Origin: an uncultured Sphingomonadales bacterium
Lineage (GTDB): Bacteria; Pseudomonadota; Alphaproteobacteria; Sphingomonadales; Sphingomonadaceae
Assembly: GCA_903828025.1 (NCBI GenBank)
Contig: CAIKKO010000510.1
Coordinates: 1 to 5,817 of the forward strand
DNA: 5,817 nucleotides
Reading direction: 5' to 3'
Under the pieces are notes generated by a model, which did not search any database, was not told the origin of the DNA, and worked only from the letters and a program-made list of their open reading frames with translations. Shown here in pieces: positions 1-5,756 of the stretch. Position 1 is the stretch's first letter; every line of letters starts with the position of its first letter. The position numbers were made by a program, and so were the translations under genes.

Positions 1-1
1 C

Positions 2-43
2 GATGCCGCGCGCGCGGCTGTGAAGGACGTACTCCATGGGTAA
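2..43 (+). CDS. 3' end of upstream gene, probably F0 ATP synthase subunit b' (partial)
   Basis: Only the last 13 codons and the TAA stop are in the window; they read DAARAAVKDVLHG. The peptide is Ala-rich with alternating charged residues, as expected for the C-terminal helix of a b-type F0 stalk subunit. In alphaproteobacteria the b' gene normally lies directly upstream of the b gene, and the stop here overlaps the atpF start by 8 nt (ATGGGTAA). The overlap suggests translational coupling, which would help equal production of the two stalk subunits. The identity is inferred mainly from gene order. Another frame of the same bases stops at 21-23 and cannot be excluded from so short a piece. 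Confidence 0.6.
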   Translation, partial: DAARAAVKDVLHG

Positions 44-569
44 CTTCGCTCTGCTCGCCGCTGCTGCCGAGCACGCCGAACCCGTCGCTTTCGGCTTCAT
101 CACCCCCGGCATGTGGGTCGCGCTCTCGATGACCGCGTTCCTTGCCATCGTGATCTGGCAGAAGGTTCCCGGCGCGATTGCCGGCGGGCTCGACAAGCAG
201 ATCGCCGCGATCCGCGCGCAGCTCGATGCCGCCAAGGCCTTGCGCGCCGAGGCTGAGGCTTTGCGCGCCGAATACGCTGCGAAGATCGCTGGCGCCGAGG
301 CCGATGCCGCCGCGATGATCGAACATGCCAAGCACGAAGCGCAGGCGATCATCACCAAGGCTGAGGCCGACACCACGCAAGTGATCGCGCGCCGCGAAAA
401 GATGGCGACCGACAAGATCGCCGCGGCCGAACGCGCTGCAGTGGATGATCTGCGCGCCCGGGCTGCTGCGGCGGCTGCGGCGGCGGCCAGCCAGCTGATC
501 GCCGCGCACCACGGCGCGTCGGCCGACAAAGCGCTGGTCGACAGCGCGATTGCCGGTCTCGCCAACTGA
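36..569 (+). CDS. atpF: F0F1 ATP synthase subunit b
   Basis: This is the peripheral-stalk subunit b of the F-type ATP synthase. It is anchored in the inner membrane and holds the F1 head static against the rotor. The 177-residue product has a short N-terminal segment, one membrane span at about residues 26-42 (rich in Leu, Ala, Ile and Val, with Trp27 and Trp41 at its edges), then a long charged Ala/Glu/Lys/Arg helix (about 52-150) typical of the b coiled coil. Length fits the family (about 160-180). A run of nine Ala at 143-151 lies in the C-terminal helix. The ATG is supported by an AAGGA Shine-Dalgarno at 23-27 with 8 nt spacing, and it overlaps the upstream stop. It appears to be the last gene of the F0 operon, since the next gene is unrelated. 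The b versus b' assignment rests on its last position; the swap is the main alternative. Confidence 0.93.
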   Translation: MGNFALLAAAAEHAEPVAFGFITPGMWVALSMTAFLAIVIWQKVPGAIAGGLDKQIAAIRAQLDAAKALRAEAEALRAEYAAKIAGAEADAAAMIEHAKHEAQAIITKAEADTTQVIARREKMATDKIAAAERAAVDDLRARAAAAAAAAASQLIAAHHGASADKALVDSAIAGLAN

Positions 570-615
570 TTGGGCGAACTGACCGGAAAGCCCGCTTGTT
601 TGCGGCAAGGTTAGG

Positions 616-630
616 TTAACCATGTCCTAA
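616..630 (+). promoter_or_regulatory. Candidate CtrA-type binding site upstream of the surface-protein gene
   Basis: The 15 bases read TTAA-CCATGTC-CTAA, which matches the CtrA consensus TTAA-N7-TTAA of alphaproteobacteria at 7 of 8 fixed positions. The left half is the extended TTAACCAT form often seen in CtrA sites. The box lies in the 86-nt gap between atpF and the exported-protein gene, 26-40 nt before the ATG at 656, where a CtrA-activated promoter could sit. The right part overlaps an imperfect inverted repeat, CTAAGGG-TTTT-CCCCTAG (627-644, one mismatch), which has no U-tract after it and so is a poor terminator. A second weak stem, GCCCGC/GCGGC, is at 590-606. The match is seen in the sequence; binding is inferred, and no footprint or TSS is known to me. 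Confidence 0.45.
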
Positions 631-655
631 GGGTTTTCCCCTAGTCCCGCTCTCC

Positions 656-2545
656 ATGACAAGGAATGGACCGGGACACGGGATGAGGCGGGGCCTGCTT
701 CAGCGATTTTCGGCGTTGCTGCTGGCGTTGCTTCTCGCCTTTCTGGGCGCGGGCCGCGCCGAAGCCGCGAGCTGCTTTTACGCCACATCGCAAGGGTCGA
801 CCGGCCCGGCCAACTGGCAATCGTACTGCTGGCTCGATTTTTCCGGCTACAACGACACCGCGGCGCGGTCTGGCGCAGGGCAGGCCATGTCGTACACGCT
901 GCCCGACGGCACCGTGATGACCTTCACGCTCAAGGTCAGCGGCGCGGCGATCGGCGGATCGGTGGCACCGTCGTGGAGCGGAGCAGCGGTCGGCAACACG
1001 GCGTTTCTGGGCATTGGCGGAAAGCCGATCCTCTATCAATCGGCTTCGGGCACCACCACGGCGGCGATCAGCAACATCGTGCTGACCCCGCCGGCCGGCG
1101 TCTCGCAGATCACCAGCTACATGTTCGTGGCGGCGGACGGCGAATCGTCGAACGACGGCGAATCGCTGACCTTCCTGACCAATGGCGGCAACTGGGTGGC
1201 GCTCGATACCGCAGGGCCGATCAGTGGTTCGGTCTATCCGACCTCGTCGGGTCTCGGCACGCAGACATTCGGGATCACCGGCGTCGCGGGGACGGTCGGG
1301 GCCAATATCGTGGGCTCCAGCACGCCGACTTCGCTCACCGCCACGATTGTCGGCGGCGGGCTGCAGGGCGCGATGTTTGCGGTGCGCTTCGCTTCGATCA
1401 GGCTCAACATGCAGATCACCGGCGCGCGCGCGGCGGCAGCGGACCAGTTCACTTTCGCCATCAACGCGACCAGCGGGGGGGCCACGCTGGCAACCGGCAC
1501 ATCGAGCGGCACAGGGCTGGGGCCGTTCACCGCCGCGACGCTGACCACCGCCTCGGCGCTCCCGCTCACGTTGGTGCAGACGATGGCGGGCGGCAGTGCC
1601 TCGCCCCTCACCGAGTATCAGGCGAGCCTCACGTGCGCGAATTCGGTTTCGTCGAGCACGCCGCTGCCCAGTGGGGTGGTTACCACCAACTACAGCTTCG
1701 GCGCGCTCCAGTTCGGCGATATCGTCAACTGCACGTTCACCAACACCCCGTTTCCGCACCTGCAATTGACCAAGGCGCTGGGGGCGAACGGACGGCGGTT
1801 CACCACCGACCAGTTTGTGATGAACATCAACCAGGGCTCGACCACCGTCGCCACGACCACCACGACCGGCACGACCACGACGATCACCACCGGCACCACG
1901 CCGAACTATTCGGGCTCGGCGGGAACGACGTACACGTTCACCGAACTGGGAGCCGGGGCCACGAGCCTCACCCAATATACGTCGGCGATGACCTGCACCA
2001 ACGCCTTCACCGGTTCGACCACCACGCTGCCGAGCGCGGTGGGGGGTGTGGTCACGCCGCGCATGGGCGATGTGATTGCCTGCACCATTACCAACACCCG
2101 CCGCACCAGCAACGCCACGCTGACGCTGGTCAAAACCTCGAGCGTCATTTCCGACCCGGTCAACGGGACCACCAATCCCAAGGCGATTCCCGGCGCGATC
2201 GTGCAGTATTCGATCCTCGTGACGAACACGGGGCCGACAGCGGTTGATTCCAATTCGGTGTTGCTGATTGATTCGCTGCCGACGCAGATGGCCGTTGGCA
2301 CGTCTGCCACGCCCACCTTCACCCAAGGCAGCACGACCAGCGGGCTGACCTTCACGGCGAGCACGGACATCAAGTATTCCAACGCCGCGACCGCGCCGAC
2401 GACATATGCCGGCTGCACGTATACCCCGGTTTCGGCCTACGATCCGGCGGTGAAGTTCGTGTGCATCAATCCCAAGGGCGTCATGGCCGGTTCCACGGGC
2501 ACCCCGCCGAGCTTCACGATCTCGATCCAGGCGCAGATGAAGTAA
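656..2545 (+). CDS. Secreted CshA-like / prealbumin-repeat / DUF11-like surface protein
   Basis: An exported protein of 629 residues with no catalytic motif, probably extracellular or surface-associated. Residues 10-37 form a signal peptide: Arg11-Arg12, a Leu/Ala-rich core at 19-30, and an AEA cleavage motif at 35-37. Residues about 38-250 resemble CshA-type fibril domains (SYCWLDFSGYN at 56-66, then Gly/Ser/Thr-rich beta-strand sequence). Residues about 252-365 and 368-483 are two related prealbumin/SpaA-like repeats, each ending in a GD-[IV]-x2-CT-x-TNT motif. Residues about 487-629 contain a DUF11-like region (LTLVKTSS, then VQYSILVTNTGPTAV at 516-530). Eight Cys fall as pairs (40/58, 327/359, 447/476, 587/603), suggesting disulfides. 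There is no LPXTG, C-terminal membrane span or autotransporter barrel, so attachment is unknown. No Shine-Dalgarno precedes 656; Met10 at 683 would give a more usual signal peptide, so that start is a real alternative. Domain names are by eye. Confidence 0.82.
   Translation: MTRNGPGHGMRRGLLQRFSALLLALLLAFLGAGRAEAASCFYATSQGSTGPANWQSYCWLDFSGYNDTAARSGAGQAMSYTLPDGTVMTFTLKVSGAAIGGSVAPSWSGAAVGNTAFLGIGGKPILYQSASGTTTAAISNIVLTPPAGVSQITSYMFVAADGESSNDGESLTFLTNGGNWVALDTAGPISGSVYPTSSGLGTQTFGITGVAGTVGANIVGSSTPTSLTATIVGGGLQGAMFAVRFASIRLNMQITGARAAAADQFTFAINATSGGATLATGTSSGTGLGPFTAATLTTASALPLTLVQTMAGGSASPLTEYQASLTCANSVSSSTPLPSGVVTTNYSFGALQFGDIVNCTFTNTPFPHLQLTKALGANGRRFTTDQFVMNINQGSTTVATTTTTGTTTTITTGTTPNYSGSAGTTYTFTELGAGATSLTQYTSAMTCTNAFTGSTTTLPSAVGGVVTPRMGDVIACTITNTRRTSNATLTLVKTSSVISDPVNGTTNPKAIPGAIVQYSILVTNTGPTAVDSNSVLLIDSLPTQMAVGTSATPTFTQGSTTSGLTFTASTDIKYSNAATAPTTYAGCTYTPVSAYDPAVKFVCINPKGVMAGSTGTPPSFTISIQAQMK
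1409..2104 (+). repeat. Two diverged in-frame domain repeats (about 116 residues each)
   Basis: Within the surface protein, residues about 252-365 and 368-483 align in register. DQFTFAIN (263-270) matches DQFVMNIN (385-392), TEYQASLTCANS (319-330) matches TQYTSAMTCTNA (439-450), and GDIVNCTFTNT (354-364) matches GDVIACTITNT (471-481). Each carries one Cys pair (327/359 and 447/476). The DNA has diverged, so this is an old domain duplication rather than a recent tandem copy. The pattern fits the prealbumin-like (SpaA/Cna-B type) beta-sandwich repeats found in bacterial surface proteins. Confidence 0.75.
1841..1900 (+). repeat. Thr-rich low-complexity tract (ACC/ACG codon repeats)
   Basis: These 60 bases encode residues 396-415, with 16 Thr out of 20 residues, built almost entirely from ACC and ACG codons in near-tandem array. 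The tract sits in the second prealbumin-like repeat, where the first repeat has a Gly/Thr/Ser-rich segment (about 276-290). It is probably a loop or strand insertion that grew by slippage. As unit length is a multiple of three, copy-number change would mostly keep the frame. Confidence 0.7.
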
Positions 2546-3419
2546 GCCGCCTGCGGATGCCCGCAAGCAGGCGCGGACCCAGTTCGGGGCCTTGCAGCGG
2601 ATAGAGAAACGGCTCGATCAGTTCGGCTTCCATCAGCAGCAAGGTGCCATCGGGCCCGCGCACCAGGTCGATCCGCGCATAAAGCGGGGCCGGAAATGGC
2701 AGCCCGGTCAGCACCGCCTCGGCCGCAGCCAGATCGGCGGGGGCAGGGGTGACCGCCGTATCCCATCCGCCATAGAGCGACTGCACGCGGTAGTCGCCCG
2801 CCGCCGGGCGCTTGATCAGGCCGTGGCTGAACTGGCCGTCGATGAAGATCAGCGAATGTTCGCCCTCGTCGACGATGGCGGGCAGGAACGGCTGGACCAG
2901 CGCGGGGTGGCCCATCTGCCAATCGGGCGGGGGCGGTGCGTCGCGGGTGAAATCGAACTGCCCTTCCGCGCCCGCGCCCACCCGGCGCTTGGCGATCACG
3001 CGGTCGCAGCTGAAATGATCGAAGGCGGCGAGGATTTCGGCGCGCCCCGGATTGTCCAGCAGCAGCGTGGGGATCGTGGCCACGCCGCGCGCCGCGAGTT
3101 CGGCCAGATAGCCCTTGTCGATGTTCCAGCGCACCACGTCGGGCGCATTGCACACCGCAATGCCCAGCGCCGCGATCGCCTCAAGCTTGGCGAGGAAGGC
3201 CGCGCGGTGGTCCTGATAGTCCCACGGCGTGCCGATCAGCGCGAGGTCAAACCCCGCGAAATCGGCCAGCGGCGCGCGCCAGTCGATGTCCGTGACCGTC
3301 TCGCCCGGCGCGAGCGCGGCGGTGAGCGCGGCCATCTGCTGATCGTGCTCGAAGGCATCGGCGCGGCGGTCTGGGGCGCCCGGCAGCGTGGTGCTGCAGG
3401 CGAGGAAGGCGATGTTCAT
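2514..3419 (-). CDS. ATP-grasp ligase, glutathione-synthetase/RimK-like
   Basis: A 301-residue cytoplasmic enzyme that probably joins a carboxylate to an amine using ATP through an acyl-phosphate. Visible ATP-grasp elements are the pre-domain segment VRWNIDKGYL (96-105), the nucleotide-binding VIAKRRVGAGAEG (141-153, with Lys144), the hinge-like VQPFLP (175-180), EGEHSLIFIDG (185-195), YARIDL (247-252) and LLMEAELIEP (261-270), where Glu264 and Glu266 are likely metal ligands. This pattern belongs to the group often annotated as glutathione synthetase-like or DcsG-like ATP-grasp proteins; the true substrates are unknown. The same frame stays open upstream inside the regulator gene, but the ATG at 3419 has an AGGA Shine-Dalgarno (3426-3429, 6 nt spacing) overlapping the regulator's stop, and homology-like sequence starts there (MNIAFLACSTTLPG). 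It is the last gene of a gloB-regulator-ligase unit. Its last ten codons overlap the convergent surface-protein gene by 32 nt. Confidence 0.87.
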   Translation of the reverse strand: MNIAFLACSTTLPGAPDRRADAFEHDQQMAALTAALAPGETVTDIDWRAPLADFAGFDLALIGTPWDYQDHRAAFLAKLEAIAALGIAVCNAPDVVRWNIDKGYLAELAARGVATIPTLLLDNPGRAEILAAFDHFSCDRVIAKRRVGAGAEGQFDFTRDAPPPPDWQMGHPALVQPFLPAIVDEGEHSLIFIDGQFSHGLIKRPAAGDYRVQSLYGGWDTAVTPAPADLAAAEAVLTGLPFPAPLYARIDLVRGPDGTLLLMEAELIEPFLYPLQGPELGPRLLAGIRRRLTSSAPGSRS

Positions 3420-3427
3420 GGGGAGTC

Positions 3428-4483
3428 CTAGGGCCGCGTGGAGCCGCGCACGACCAGCCGCACCGGCACGCGGCGGGGGGTTTCGGGCTCCCCGGCCATG
3501 GCCGCCAGCAGCCGGTCGACCAGCAGGGTCCCGGCGATCTCGAAGTCGGGTTCGATCGTGGTGAGCGGCGGAGTCGACCAGGCACCGGCGCGCACGCCAT
3601 CGAAGCCGACGACGCCGACCTGATCGGGCACGCGGTAACCCAGCCGTTCGAACTCCTTGAGCGCACCGAGCGCGATCTCGTCGCTCACCGCGAAGATGGC
3701 GTCGAACGGCTGCCCGGAGGTGGCGAGCGCGGCGGCAGCGCGGCGGCCCTGTTCTTCGCGCGGGAGGCCGCGTTCGATGCGTTGGAGCACGGGTTCGAGC
3801 CCCGCATCCTGCATCGCGGCGGCATAACCGTCGTAACGCTCCTTGAACTGGCGCTGCGGCGATGTTTCCGAGCCGATGCACACGACCCGGGTGTACCCGC
3901 GCACCAGCATGTGGCGCGTGGCGAGCGTTGCACCCGCAAGGTTGTCGCTGCGCACCCATTGGAAGGCGTCGCTCGGCGCGCCCCAGCACACCCAGTTGGT
4001 TGCCGCTTCAAGCTCGCCGAAATAGTCCCACGCGGCGGTGTTTTCGCTCGTGCCGATCACGATCATGCCATCGGCCTTGCGGCGTTCCTGATAGTGGCCC
4101 CAGAAGCTTTCCGGGCTGTCCTGAAACGACACCAGCACTTCGTAGCCGCGCGCGGAGGCGGCGGCGCAGGTGCTGCCAAGCAGCGAATAGTAGAACGGGT
4201 TGAGATCCTTGCGGTCCTGACCGTCGCGGCAGATCATCACCACCGCGAGCGTCCCGGTCTTGCCCCGGCGCAGACGCGCGGCGTTTTCATCGACCTGATA
4301 GTTGAGCTTTTCGGCGGCGGCGATCACGCGCTGGCGGGTCGGCTCGCTGATCGAGGCATCGCCGGCCAGCGCGCGGCTGACGGTTGACTGGCTGACACCC
4401 GCCACTTCCGCCACATCGAACGAGGTGACGCGGTGGATGCGCCGGGCGGCGGTGGCACCGGGATTTTCAGGCGTGGCGGGCAT
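3428..4483 (-). CDS. LacI/GalR-family transcriptional regulator
   Basis: A 351-residue DNA-binding regulator. The N-terminal helix-turn-helix is at about residues 20-43 (VTSFDVAEVAGVSQSTVSRAL, 19 to 39), followed by helix 3 up to LNYQVDENAARLRRGKTG (60-77), in which Leu71 is probably the hinge leucine that enters the minor groove. From about residue 79 there is a periplasmic-binding-protein-like effector and dimerisation domain, with family landmarks ADGMIVIG (137-144), DAIFAVSDEIALGALKEFERLG (from 261), VPDQVGVVGFDG (285-296), PPLTTIEPD (305-313) and the C-terminal LVVRGST (343-349). Length is normal. The ATG directly follows the gloB stop (TAA then ATG, no gap), with an AAGGA 13 nt upstream, so translation is probably coupled. 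It lies between gloB and the ATP-grasp gene, suggesting that it controls its own operon. The effector cannot be told from the sequence; classical members bind sugars or nucleobases. Confidence 0.94.
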   Translation of the reverse strand: MPATPENPGATAARRIHRVTSFDVAEVAGVSQSTVSRALAGDASISEPTRQRVIAAAEKLNYQVDENAARLRRGKTGTLAVVMICRDGQDRKDLNPFYYSLLGSTCAAASARGYEVLVSFQDSPESFWGHYQERRKADGMIVIGTSENTAAWDYFGELEAATNWVCWGAPSDAFQWVRSDNLAGATLATRHMLVRGYTRVVCIGSETSPQRQFKERYDGYAAAMQDAGLEPVLQRIERGLPREEQGRRAAAALATSGQPFDAIFAVSDEIALGALKEFERLGYRVPDQVGVVGFDGVRAGAWSTPPLTTIEPDFEIAGTLLVDRLLAAMAGEPETPRRVPVRLVVRGSTRP

Positions 4484-5248
4484 TTAGCGGAAGCTGTCCT
4501 TGGCGCTGCGCAGCGCGGCGAAGGTTGCGACCGCATCGCCGCCGCCCCAGCGCGCTTGCAAGGCGGGCGAGTCGGCGCGCAGAAACGGGTTGGTGGCGAG
4601 TTCGCGCGCCAGCCCGGTGGGCACGGTCCATTCGCCGCGCGTGCGCTTGTCGGCGATTTCGGCGGCATAGGCGGCGAGCGCGGCGTTGTCCGGATCGGCG
4701 TGCAGCGCGAACTTGGCGTTCGAGGCGGTGTATTCGTGCGCGCAGTAGAGCGTGGTTTCTGGGGGGAGGGCCTTCACGCGGCTGAGGCTGGCCCAGAACT
4801 GATCAGGCGTGCCTTCGAACATCCGCCCGCAGCCGAGCGCGAAGACGGCATCGCCGACAAACGCGATGGCCGGTTCGGGCAGGTGATAAGCGATGTGGCC
4901 CATGGTGTGCCCGCCCACGTCGATCACGTGGGCGTTGTAAGCCCCAAACGGAACGGAATCGCCTTGCGCCACGGTGCGGTCGATCCCGGCAATGCGCGGG
5001 GCGTCCACGGCAGGTGCGATGATCTTGCAGCCGGTTGCGGCCTTGATCGCCTCATTCCCGCCCGCGTGATCGGGGTGCCAATGCGTGTTCCAGATCTGCG
5101 TGATCGTCCAGCCTTTGCTCGCCGCCTCGCGCAAATAGGCCTCGGCATCGGGCGTATCTATGCACGCCGTCTCGCCGCTCACGGGATCGTGGAGCAAGTA
5201 GCCGTAGTTGTCGGACAGGCAGGCGAACTGGTGGACTTCGAGCGGCAT
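4484..5248 (-). CDS. gloB: Hydroxyacylglutathione hydrolase (glyoxalase II)
   Basis: Hydrolyses S-D-lactoylglutathione to D-lactate and glutathione, the second step of methylglyoxal detoxification, in the cytoplasm. The 254-residue product is a metallo-beta-lactamase-fold protein with all expected binuclear-metal ligands: THWHPDH (55-61; His56, His58, Asp60, His61), His114 in GGHTMGHI, Asp133 in VGDAVFALGCGRMFEG and His171 in CAHEYT. The middle residue of the first motif is Trp57 instead of the more common His, which is not a ligand. The C-terminal glutathione-binding region is present (HEYTASNAKFA, then NPFLR at 220-224). The ATG at 5248 is chosen because MPLEVHQFACLSDNYG matches the usual family N-terminus and GAGAG lies 5-9 nt upstream; a TTG at 5266 in the same frame would add six residues. 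It is the first gene of the unit with the LacI regulator and the ATP-grasp ligase. No glyoxalase I is in the window. Confidence 0.95.
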   Translation of the reverse strand: MPLEVHQFACLSDNYGYLLHDPVSGETACIDTPDAEAYLREAASKGWTITQIWNTHWHPDHAGGNEAIKAATGCKIIAPAVDAPRIAGIDRTVAQGDSVPFGAYNAHVIDVGGHTMGHIAYHLPEPAIAFVGDAVFALGCGRMFEGTPDQFWASLSRVKALPPETTLYCAHEYTASNAKFALHADPDNAALAAYAAEIADKRTRGEWTVPTGLARELATNPFLRADSPALQARWGGGDAVATFAALRSAKDSFR

Positions 5249-5272
5249 GGGTTCTCTCGCTGGCAAGGCACA

Positions 5273-5301
5273 AGCCTAGCCGAGTGCGCCCCGCAATGCA
5301 A
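5273..5301 (-). promoter_or_regulatory. Weak candidate promoter for the gloB-lacI-ATP-grasp unit
   Basis: On the minus strand TTGCAT (5301-5296) and TAGGCT (5278-5273) are separated by 17 nt. Each matches 3 of 6 bases of the sigma-70 -35 and -10 consensus. A transcript starting about 7 nt downstream would have a leader of roughly 18 nt before the gloB ATG. This is the only gap upstream of gloB (72 nt), so a promoter is expected here, but the match is weak in a GC-rich genome. Confidence 0.25.
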
Positions 5302-5303
5302 AA

Positions 5304-5326
5304 GCCCGCCCGGATGCGTTTCAGGC
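5304..5326 (-). terminator. Possible weak rho-independent terminator of brnA
   Basis: On the minus strand GCCTG (5326-5322) can pair with CGGGC (5308-5304), with one G-T wobble and a 13-nt loop, followed at once by TTTT (5303-5300). The stem overlaps the brnA stop codon. It would separate brnA from the gloB unit on the same strand. The five-base stem and four-base T-run are short, so the call is tentative. Confidence 0.25.
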
Positions 5327-5599
5327 CCCCAACGCAGCGCGCAGGGCATTGTTCATGCGGGCCTGCCAGCCGGGGCCGGTGGCGCGCCAGCGCTCCAGCA
5401 CATCGGAATCAATCCGAAGCGTGACCGACTTCTTGGCATCCGCCTTTTTCGTGCCAACAGGCCGCCCTCGCTTGCCTGTGCCGAAGGCTTCGCGGATGTG
5501 CGCGGGGATCTGATCGCCCTTCAGCGCGCGCGCGAAATCGGCCTCTGTCCATTCGGGGTTGTCGGCATCGAAGGCAACCGATCGGTTCTGGTCAGTCAT
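5321..5599 (-). CDS. brnA: BrnA-family antitoxin (ribbon-helix-helix)
   Basis: A 92-residue cytoplasmic antitoxin of the BrnT/BrnA type II system. In the family, BrnA binds and neutralises the RNase toxin BrnT and represses the brnTA promoter. Visible features are the family N-terminal motif NPEWTEADFARA (14-25), a basic linker RGRPVGTKKADAKK (44-57), the ribbon strand SVTLRID (58-64), and the two helices with the hallmark RATGPGWQARMNNALRAAL (72-90). Length is normal and no residue looks missing. The ATG at 5599 has a strong AAGGAG Shine-Dalgarno (5615-5610) at 10 nt and overlaps the stop of the preceding brnT remnant by 8 nt (ATGACTGA), the usual toxin-first arrangement. Because the brnT 5' end is gone, the native promoter is probably lost too, and expression would need read-through or a new promoter. 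Confidence 0.88.
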   Translation of the reverse strand: MTDQNRSVAFDADNPEWTEADFARALKGDQIPAHIREAFGTGKRGRPVGTKKADAKKSVTLRIDSDVLERWRATGPGWQARMNNALRAALGA

Positions 5600-5756
5600 G
5601 GCGGCGCAACTCCTTGGCGTGGGCGCGGCGCAGGCTGATCACGCGGATCGCCTCACCGCGCATCGTGCCTGCAACGCAATAGGCCTCTCCGTCGATCAAC
5701 CCATACAGCCGGAAGCGCGGCTCGGCGAAACGATCATCGGCGACATAGGCCTGGGG
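5592..5756 (-). pseudogene. brnT: 5'-truncated brnT toxin gene (C-terminal remnant)
   Basis: Directly upstream of brnA, and overlapping it by 8 nt, is a 54-codon open stretch ending in TGA (5594-5592). It reads as the C-terminal half of a BrnT-type RNase toxin: DDRFAEPRFRLYGLIDG (from residue 7), AYCVAGTMRGEAIRVISLRR (25-44) and AHAKELRRHD (45-54). The family pattern in this part is DDR-F-x-E-x-R, a G-x-x-D/G turn, then IR-[VI]-IS-x-RRA. A full toxin is about 90 residues. The first 40 or so, including the W-D-x-x-K and N-x-x-KHG motif region, are absent. The frame is closed by an in-frame TGA at 5759-5757, and no ATG, GTG or TTG lies in frame before residue 32. The toxin is therefore almost certainly inactive. 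The remnant is too short, and lacks a start, for a standard ORF call. Confidence 0.75.

Noticed and set aside
570..655. Rho-independent terminator for the ATP-synthase operon
   Set aside because: The two small stems (590-606 and 627-644) are imperfect and are not followed by a T-run.
973..2247. Plus-strand open frame of 424 codons in another frame inside the surface-protein gene
   Set aside because: The product is His/Arg/Gln-rich low-complexity sequence with no family feature, and it lies fully within a better-supported gene.
641..2566. Very long minus-strand open frame (about 640 codons) opposite the surface-protein gene
   Set aside because: It is Arg/Gly/Ala-rich with no recognisable motif and no Shine-Dalgarno. 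Stop-free antisense frames are common in GC-rich genes, and the plus-strand product has a signal peptide and clear domain repeats.
2592..3431. Plus-strand open frame of 279 codons opposite the ATP-grasp gene
   Set aside because: It has no motif, and the minus strand encodes a complete ATP-grasp domain with conserved residues in order.
3420..3989. Upstream extension of the ATP-grasp frame to 491 residues
   Set aside because: The extra 190 residues are an out-of-frame reading of the LacI-type gene. The ATG at 3419 has a Shine-Dalgarno, and family-like sequence begins there.
5249..5320. LacI-type operator upstream of gloB
   Set aside because: I looked for a palindrome with a central CG. TGAAACGCATC gives only one plausible half-site, so autoregulation cannot be supported from sequence.
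4433..5638. Plus-strand open frame of 401 codons spanning gloB and brnA
   Set aside because: It crosses two well-supported minus-strand genes and the gap between them. Its product is Gly/Arg-rich without motifs.
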